Source: Undaria pinnatifida (Eukaryota > Sar > Phaeophyceae > Laminariales > Alariaceae). Taken from it: DNA of 64,000 nt. The translations under genes and the position numbers were made by a program. The DNA lies in NCBI GenBank assembly GCA_012845835.1, contig JABAKD010000010.1, positions 12,423,973-12,487,972 of the forward strand, in the 5' to 3' direction. Below, in pieces: positions 56,786 through 64,000 of this stretch; within the stretch, counting starts at the first letter, position 1; every line of letters starts with the position of its first letter. A model generated the notes under the pieces. It made no database searches, had not been told where the DNA came from, and saw nothing but the letters and a program-made list of their open reading frames with translations.

Positions 56786-57177
56786 GATGGAGGGTGGCAA
56801 TGATTAACCGTGTTTCTTGGTCACGGGTATTGCGAACGGCACCCCTTCGTCGCGCGCGACTCGTAAAGCATGGCGCCGCAAGGCCAGCCCCCATCCCCTG
56901 TCACTAAATCATACTGAGCTCCACTTTCGAGCTGGAACCTTTGCAGCGGGTTCGTTCGCAGTGTTTCGGGAAGGGGTTCAGTTTGTTTGTGGATGGTGGA
57001 TACTTGCAGATTTCGTGAGACATCCACCGACGGAAAAGAAACGCTACCGCCCCTCCTGCAACCACTGCAAACAAGACCCAACACAAACTCCAAGCAGTTT
57101 GTCCGCAAAAACGTGGGTGTAAACCTAAAAGGGTTGAGAGTACGTTCACGCGAAACGACCAACGAGGCTCGAGGCAG

Positions 57178-57240
57178 GAATTGATCGATTGATCAATCTA
57201 CTGGTCGATCGATCGGTCGATTGATCAATTTGCGGAGTCG
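57178..57240. repeat. GATCGATC palindromic cluster
   Basis: Overlapping TGATCGATTGATCAAT and GGTCGATCGATCGGTCGATT words form an imperfect inverted repeat about 57205. Confidence 0.6.
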
Positions 57241-57439
57241 TGTATGTACGACTCGGCCTCTAGCTTTGACAATACGTTTAAAATATTGCTCTAAATCCTA
57301 CTGCTAACCCTAGCCCCGACACCCTGCGGGAGTTCTCAGATTGAAGCCGTAACGAGGAAATTGTGAGCACTATTAACCACCTGATCAAAGCTGGGCCAAG
57401 TCGTACACCTGGTGGACACTACTGAATCTGCGCGCCTGC

Positions 57440-57550
57440 ACGTACCCACGGAGCCACGCACCCACCCGCCTACTCGCCCACCCACCCACTCATGTCCCAC
57501 CTATTCACCCGCCCACCCACTCGCCCACCCACCCACCCATCCACCCACCT
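57440..57550. repeat. (CACC)n-type simple repeat
   Basis: CCCACCCACC tetramers mixed with CACTCG and TATTCA. It is a complementary counterpart of the (GGGT)n tract at 29337. Confidence 0.8.
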
Positions 57551-57559
57551 GAACAAGAG

Positions 57560-59890
57560 TAATGCTTTTCGCTCCTTCAGGCACCTTGAACAGGCACGCC
57601 CTGACCAAGTTATCTTCAATTCCCTGTTCCCGCCACAAGAAGAGCGCGTGCGAGGGTAGGCTGAGTTTTGTAGGCGGTGGGGCCGGAGGAACGTGCACAG
57701 CATTTAGCACGGCACATCGTTGACAAACAAGCTAGAACGCGATTAATAGAACCGTCGTTGTGATGAACATTAAACACGTCCACAGCGACTCCAACAAAAA
57801 CATATCCCCGGGTTCAACGGCTGACCCGCTTCCCTTCCCCGCCCACGGCCGCACAACACCAAATTGATTGATCACAGTCCACGAAACAACCACAACCACA
57901 ACAACACATATTTGTCTCGCGGCTCTGGCTGTCCCGAGAACCGGTGGTTCAAAAGTCAACGACCGTCTTCATTGACCATGATTCGAGAGCCAGATCGACA
58001 ACCAATGGCAGTGGATATCGGGGGGCTACAACGCCCCGTGAAGAGATAGCACCACCAATACTGCTGTTTGAAAGACGTATATATGGGTGGGTGCGGTGCG
58101 GTCTTCCTCACAAGTTCCATGGCTTCCACGACCTCCACCTCGCAGTTATAGCAGCCCCCATCGCGGCAGAAGGGGTTTTTATTGTCCTCCACCATTCCTG
58201 AACACCTGCCACAAGTCATGCCAGTGGTTGATGGGTTGGCCCAGCTTCGACAAAATAGTTGATAGCCTATACTAACTCTTTAGTACGCCTTCATTCCGAG
58301 AAATTTCGCAGGCGGTCGGGGTTGGGATTTAAAGTCAAATTCAACCATTCTGGCGATGGTGGGCCAAGGTCTATACAGCCCTCAGTCGTACAGAGAGGTA
58401 TTAATAGTGGCTATAGGAGCGAATGCACAAACTGGCATGCACTTCGTATGTAAATATCAATCCCCGAGCAGAGAAAAAAACTCATGTTGGAAGAAAACCA
58501 AAAGCTAGTTAGCGTCCAATAACACGAGTCAGCCATGCTACGAGTACGGCAGAGGGGGGTACTTTCGGGCGCCCAAACAATTTTTACTGATGGGGCTCGC
58601 CAACAGAAGAGCTAGCATGCCCAATGCCTTTGGAAATCCCGCCTGTGTTTTACGTGGGACATGGTATCGTCCATTGAGTTGAGATTGCAATTTCTCAAAT
58701 TCAGTTTTTAGGTGAATTATATAGCTCCTTCAAGTGAGGAGCTCCAGGAAAATAGGCGTATCCCTACTGTGTATACTCCTACCTTACCCCCCCCCGCAAG
58801 CGTACCTTTGGGCCACGTCCAGCGCCACCTCTCCCGGCTTACACACAACCTGCGCACAACCACGCACAGACAGCACAGACACGGCGGAACCGTGGTGAAT
58901 ATCCAGGCGTCCATGCATCCGTGATCACGCGACTACTATGTCGTCTCCCAGTTTTTTTGTTTTTTATCAGTTGTTACATGTCTGGCATTTATTGTTGCAC
59001 CTTGCTACTTCAGTTCGCGACTCTTGTCACAAGAATAAGCATTGTGCTCGCACGCGATGCAAGTACATATCGAGGCAAATTTATCAAAGTTCGCGAGACG
59101 GCGCCGAACACATTGATTGCGCCCGCACGGGTAAGTAAGACATTTTTGTATTATATACCAGGCGGTTCGCTCCGGGGGCGGCATTCGTCACCCGCTAAGC
59201 TCGCTAGGGCAGGAAAAATAGAACAAACAAGTGTGACGCGGACAGAGTGTCCATGGTTGATTGTAGGTGCAAACTCGCGACTTGCAAATGCCAAGAGCCC
59301 CGCCCTCATGCCCCCCCCGCCGCAGACGCCACCCTCATCAGTTCTCTGGCCTCTCACACTACTCTACGCTCTTTATTGCCGACGGGAAAACGTGCATTTG
59401 CCAATGAAAAAACAGTTCAATAACAACACACATACATCAACAGCGTGAAACATGTAGTTGAAGTGTCATCAAAGAGACGGTTGTTTTTGGTATCGTCAGT
59501 CACACGGATTTCCATACTAAAACTATTATATGACGTGTAGACGGCGGTCCGTAACAGGGCTGAGTGTCAGTGGTACTTGGAAACATAACTAGGTGCTGGT
59601 AGCTTTATATCCCCGACGAACGAAAAATGTCGACGTAGTACTATACGTATGGTCGAGGGTGGGACAACAACAAAAAAGGTCAAAAAGCTTAAGAGGAAAA
59701 AAAGCAAAAAAAAAAGCACTCCATAGATCGATCCTAAAGCATAATTTCCCGTCGGCAATAAAGAGCTGAGAGTAGTTTGAGAGGCCAGAGAACTGCCGAG
59801 GGTGGCCTCCGAAGGCATCGAGATCACGGTAGGTAAGTCTATACCAGGTATCATACCGTACCCTACTATTATCAGTCTATGTTCACACGT
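57560..59890. other. Stretch without supported gene
   Basis: No recognised domain, although the plus-strand frame 58921-59448 reaches 175 residues. A block near 58680-58760 (TCTCAAATTCAGTTTTTAGG, AAGTGAGGAGCTCCAGGAAA) resembles the 44240/50590 dispersed repeat. Confidence 0.4.
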
Positions 59891-59894
59891 ATCA

Positions 59895-61391
59895 TATGCC
59901 TACGTAAATTTGCACTTTTTTGTTTTGGCATGCCGTTCTCCGGCGGCCGATGTTTGTTTCTCGCATATTCGGCTGCGGGGCAAGCAAAGGGGCCGTGGGT
60001 ACAATAATAAACATTTCTGGATCCCGGACAAGCTCCGCGGCGGTGGTCTGAGCATTAAAACTTGCTGAACTGGCTCTTTCTGGCAAGGGGTTGTGTTCCG
60101 CGTCGCTGAGCCGACCAGATAAATAGAAAACCACACATTTTTTTGGTTATTTTTTGTTGTTGTTATTTTGGAAAAAAGGCCGTTACGTTCTCACATTATA
60201 TTCTTCGATCCGCTCTCCCGCCCGGTGTGCGGCATAATTTTCCAATATGTTTTACTCTCTCTGCTGTCTGCTACGACGCAGCTACATACAGCCGGCAGCA
60301 GCAGCACATCTCTCGAACATCATACGTATCTGTTGCATCCAGCCCTGTGTGATTTCTGTTGTACACGTCGCACTGAACATGTAACATACTTCGCCTGACA
60401 AGACTTCCTCCTTCCGCCCGTCTACCTGGGAGATTGACACCTAGGTACTATTTCTCGCGTTGTTGTTGTGCTCCCCGCATCTGGGAGGTAGTCGCACCGG
60501 GCAAGACCCACAGAACAAGACCCATACTGCTGCCTGCCTCGGTTCGCCGAGCCGCGCAGAGCCCAACGAGACCCATATGTTTATGTATCTTCTCGCTCTG
60601 TTAGCTGTGCTACTGCATCGGTCGCTCCGGTGGCGTATCAGGTTATCCTCGAGCCTGGTATAGATCAGTTTCGCGAGTTCGAGCCCCGCCGAGTGCATAC
60701 TCGTATAAATTCTTTGGGACTTTTCTTGTGCACAAATTTACTTGCGGAAAGCGCTAGAGCGTGAGTTTGCAACACTCGATGAAAAATCGACGAGCAGTGG
60801 GATTCCTAAACCCTATGCCCGATAGAAATTGAAGGCGAGAACCGGGGGGGAGAAGGGACGACACCTGTGACCACGGTTTGTTTAGAAGCTGGAAAGTAGA
60901 AGTGTGAGAAAAAATAAATCACACATGGCCCTCCAGGCTCAGTACTTGTGGCAGTCACGGTGCAACAGCAGCCGTGCTGCGAGCTCTCTTCTTTGTGATA
61001 GCCACAGACGGTGCTTTTGAGGGCAGCATGTGTATTTTTGTGCACTTACGTTTTCACCAGTTATGTGTCCGTGGAGTGTGTGCGGTCACGAAATCAACAT
61101 ACAGCAGCAGCACAGCAGCAGCACAACGAACGCCAGCCGTGTTTTACGCTCTTGCCTTTGTGCCAGTAGTCACGGTGTATGTGTCTGGTTCACAGCAGAA
61201 GATCGAATCACGACGACAATTTCACGTCCAATGCAACAACCACACACACATCGCCGGACTTCATACCAGGTATACAAAGCACGCAGCAGTAGCAAAACCT
61301 GTAGCTCTACAAAAAATTGAAACGCCTACGTTTCCCCTTTTGAACTTGCGACGCCCCCGGGGTATTAAGTCAACCCCATCCCCAAGCGGAA
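59895..61391 (+). repeat. Tandem segmental duplication, copy 1
   Basis: Runs parallel to 61392-63220. Landmarks in order are GTTCTCCGGCGGCCGA, GATCCCGG-CAAGCTCCG, CTGCTACGACGCAGCTA, GAACATGTAACATAC, CTACCTGGGAGATTG, CATCTGGGAGGTAGTCGCAC, ACACATGGCCCTCC, TTTGTGCCAGTAGTCACGGT, TTTCACGTCCAATGCAAC and CTTGCGACGCC. This copy has the SINE at 60619-60919. Confidence 0.85.
60619..60919 (+). mobile_element. tRNA-derived SINE, copy E, with empty-site control
   Basis: Head CGGTCGCTCCGGTGGCGTAT, B box GAGTTCGAGCCCCGCC, body, A-rich tail. In the paralogous duplication the same context reads GCTGCATCACACATGGCC without the SINE, which fixes both ends to within a base or two. No long target duplication is evident. 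Confidence 0.92.
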
Positions 61392-63220
61392 CCTATATGT
61401 CTACGTAAGTATGCATTAATTAATGGCAAGCTGTTCTCCGGCGGCCGAGTTTTTGTTCTCGCACTGCGGGACAAGCGGGGCCTTCGGTACATTTCGAAGC
61501 ATGTCGGGATCCCGGCCGAGCTCCGTAGCGGTGCTCTGAGCATTCAACGTCGCTGAGCTGGCTCTGTTTTTCAAGGGGTTGCGTTCCGCCTCGCTGAGCC
61601 CAGTAGGTGTGAATGGGAAACCCACAATTTGTTTGTTGCTCTTTTTCAATAGCCCGCTCCGCTCTCAACTTGTTTTGCCCGCTCCAATCTTTCGCCCGCT
61701 GCACGACATCAGCCCAATTGTTTTTACCCCTTCTGCTGCTACGATGCAGCTATATACAGCCAGAATCAGCAACAACAGCAGCAGCACATGTGTCGGGCAT
61801 CTTACGTATGAATCTGTTGCAGCTAGCCCTGTGACTTATGTTGCACACCTCGCACTGAACATGTAACATACCTTGCCTGCGACAGAACGGCCTCCCTCCG
61901 CCAGTCTACCTGGGAGATTGGCACCTAGCTACTATTTATCGAGTTGATATGCTCCCCGCGCCGCATCTGGGAGGTAGTCGCACCGAGCAAGACCCACAGA
62001 GCTAGGCCTATACTGCCGCCTGCCTCGTTCCTCCAAGCCACGTACGGCCTATAGGAACCCATATGTCACTCGTGAGGAAAGTAGATTAAAAGTGTCGATC
62101 GACAGACGCTACTACGAGTAGGACGTTCTACCGCATGCTCGAGTTCTACCACACCCCCCACACTAACGTCGGACTATCTCAGGAATCCCGATGAGCTTCT
62201 GCCAACTTTACCTCCGACTCCATTTCTGTATTGGACACAGCATGCAATGATCGCATTGGTTTCATCGTTCTATCTGCGTGCTTTTTAAGTGTGTGAGTTT
62301 TGCAAGTTTTTGAAACGTGAGAAGCTTTCTTTCGATTTTGAGATGAAAGTGAGAATCGAGCCCTCCGCTTCACTTTTCAAATCTCACGGCCTGCCTGCGA
62401 CGCCATTGTGAGGAAAGCAGACTAAAAATGTTGATCGACAGAAGCTACTAATAGTAGGCTCTTCTACACTCGAGTTTCACCACGTGTTTTTCTCGCTCTG
62501 CTGCTGCTATGGTGTTGCTGCATCACACATGGCCCTCCTCGACGCCATTGTGAGGAAAGCAGACTAAAAATGTTGATCGACAGAAGCTACTAAGAGTAGG
62601 CTCTTCTATACTTGAGTTTCACCACGTGTTTTTTCTCGCTCTGCTGCTCCTGTGGTGTTGCTGCATCACACATGGCCCTCCTGGCTCAGTACTCGTGGCA
62701 GTCACCGTACAACAGCAGCCGCGCTGTGAGCTCTCTCTTCTGTGACATCCACACAGACGGTGCTTTTGTGTGTATGTGTACGTTACTGCGCGTATGTATG
62801 TACTAGGTGATATGTGTGCGTGGCGTGTGTGCTGTCACAAAATCAGTACTTGTACGTATAGTCTACAGGAGCAGCACAGGAGCACCAGTAAATTGCAGGA
62901 GCCGTGTTTCAAGCTCTTGCGTTTGTGCCAGTAGTCACGGTGTATGTGTGTGGTTGGTGCACAGTAGGAGATCGAGCCACCACCACAACAGTTTCACGTC
63001 CAATGCAACAATCAAGCACACATTGTCGGACCTCCTTCCAGGTACACGAAGCATACAGCAGTAGCAAAAGCAGTAGCTCATTGTTGGTCACGATTCCTGA
63101 CACAATTTGTGTTCGTTAGGAACGGCCCTCATACATATGATTGGAAAGGTTGTGTGTTCCCCTTTTCCACTTGCGACGCCGTCGGGATATTTAGTTCATC
63201 CCGTGCCGAAGGGAACCTTG
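61392..63220 (+). repeat. Tandem segmental duplication, copy 2
   Basis: Carries the landmarks of 59895-61391 in the same order, and in addition holds about 600 bp (62070-62680) not present in copy 1, including a 142-bp tandem duplication. It lacks the SINE. Confidence 0.85.
62398..62681. repeat. 142-bp tandem duplication
   Basis: Two units starting CGACGCCATTGTGAGGAAAG with over 95% identity by eye, differing at TAATAGTAGG/TAAGAGTAGG and a few other bases. A partial third relative is at 62070-62150. Confidence 0.92.
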
Positions 63221-64000
63221 TACCTAAATATAAAATATACAAGGTTGCCCTCCGGGAAGTGCCTAGGGGAGTGGCGTAAGGACACATTGTTATCACTACC
63301 GGACGTAATGGCCATTTTTGTTGGAACATACGAAAAAATCTTGCCCGGAAAAATATTGAATTTACATTTTACCCGCACAGTACTTCTTGGGTGTACTCAA
63401 TATAGCAGTACTTTTAGCACTTTTTGGGTACTCGATATAGACGTGCCCATGACCGATCTGTTGTTGAGAAAATACACACAACATCAACCACTTGACAACA
63501 CACAAAGCTTTTACCAGGTGCACCGCCGTATGATATGTATGGTTTCGAGAAGAACGTCACACTTCGAACTCCAGCTTAGGGACCGCCAGAAAGCGAGAAG
63601 GGGCACGTGTGGCGTGGGATGCGGCACGTATTGAGAACGAGGGAGCAAAAGGACAAAAACACGTGACATGCTATGACAAAATCAACTCGCCGCCGTAAAG
63701 AGAGGGTACGGCACGCGCACGCACATGGTCCTACCTGTAGCGTTTTGCTCTCCGCATGTTGACTGCTGCCTGTCATCTGCGATCTTCCCAAAAACCACAG
63801 AAAAAAATATTGGTTAAAGAACTGCCTACGTGGACGTAAATGTACAAGGATGAGTTGGTATCTAAATCATCACTACTACAAAGGACCTTATGTTTCCGCA
63901 TCGATGGACACGCGCACCGAGAGCGGCAGCACAGCAGAAACGTGTGGTGTGGTGGGGTGACAAATTATGACAGGCTCCGACACAAGTAACTCGCCGCAGC
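63221..64000. other. Right edge, no supported gene
   Basis: A plus-strand frame to 63634 (175 residues, beginning within the duplication) has no recognised domain. The remainder is unremarkable. Confidence 0.35.

Noticed and set aside
56241-56894. 217-residue His/Pro/Ile repeat frame and its plus-strand partners
   Set aside because: Generated by the stop-free pentamer satellite.
1-64000. CRISPR arrays, operons, riboswitches, rRNA genes, bacterial terminators
   Set aside because: No regular spacer arrays, no ribosome-binding-site-led gene clusters and no rRNA-like sequence; the architecture is eukaryotic nuclear.

Overview
The window is nuclear DNA from a eukaryote. Its genes are cut by GT-AG introns, there is no operon structure, and most of the sequence is decayed transposable elements, short non-autonomous elements, minisatellites and microsatellites. 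From memory only, the non-LTR reverse transcriptase, the Ty3/gypsy proteins and the peptides read antisense through the dominant SINE resemble sequences predicted in brown-algal (stramenopile) genomes. That makes a brown alga or related stramenopile my best guess, not a demonstrated fact.

The one host gene I can support lies on the minus strand and runs off the left edge. It encodes the N-terminal part of a Tup1-type WD40 corepressor. Exon 1 (30767-30906) carries the start codon, exon 2 (2905-2953) and exon 3 (1889-2041) complete the coiled-coil tetramerisation domain, and exon 4 (1070-1434) encodes a Gly/Pro/Ser-rich linker ending in a basic patch. The WD40 propeller would lie beyond base 1. 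All junctions have GT-AG borders and matching phases. The model implies a first intron of 27,813 bp, and nearly everything from 3 to 30.7 kb is mobile DNA parked inside it.

Within that intron are three copies of a tRNA-derived SINE, two copies of a 245-bp inverted-repeat element with a telomere-like core, a TTAA-bordered miniature element, a hAT-like miniature element, two copies of a TAGTGCC element, a 29-bp perfect hairpin nested in a fold-back element, a badly frameshifted LINE (about 19985-22250, minus), a 5 x 90 bp minisatellite and a 3 x ~470 bp tandem array.

Right of exon 1 (31-64 kb) I find no confident host gene. This side holds the gene's 5' flank, G-tract-rich DNA with a pair of LTR-like repeats, a Ty3/gypsy RT/RNase H relic (37310-38340, plus), a separate Ty3/gypsy integrase C-terminal relic (42170-43500, minus), an unidentified coding-like stretch (44950-48750, minus) split by a SINE, a second LINE C-terminal relic (49210-49900, minus), a duplicated block whose copy carries a hAT-like insertion, a (GGTAT)n/(GGGAT)n satellite, and a tandem segmental duplication (59895-63220) in which only one copy has received a SINE. 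Several nested or empty-site comparisons give relative ages for the elements.
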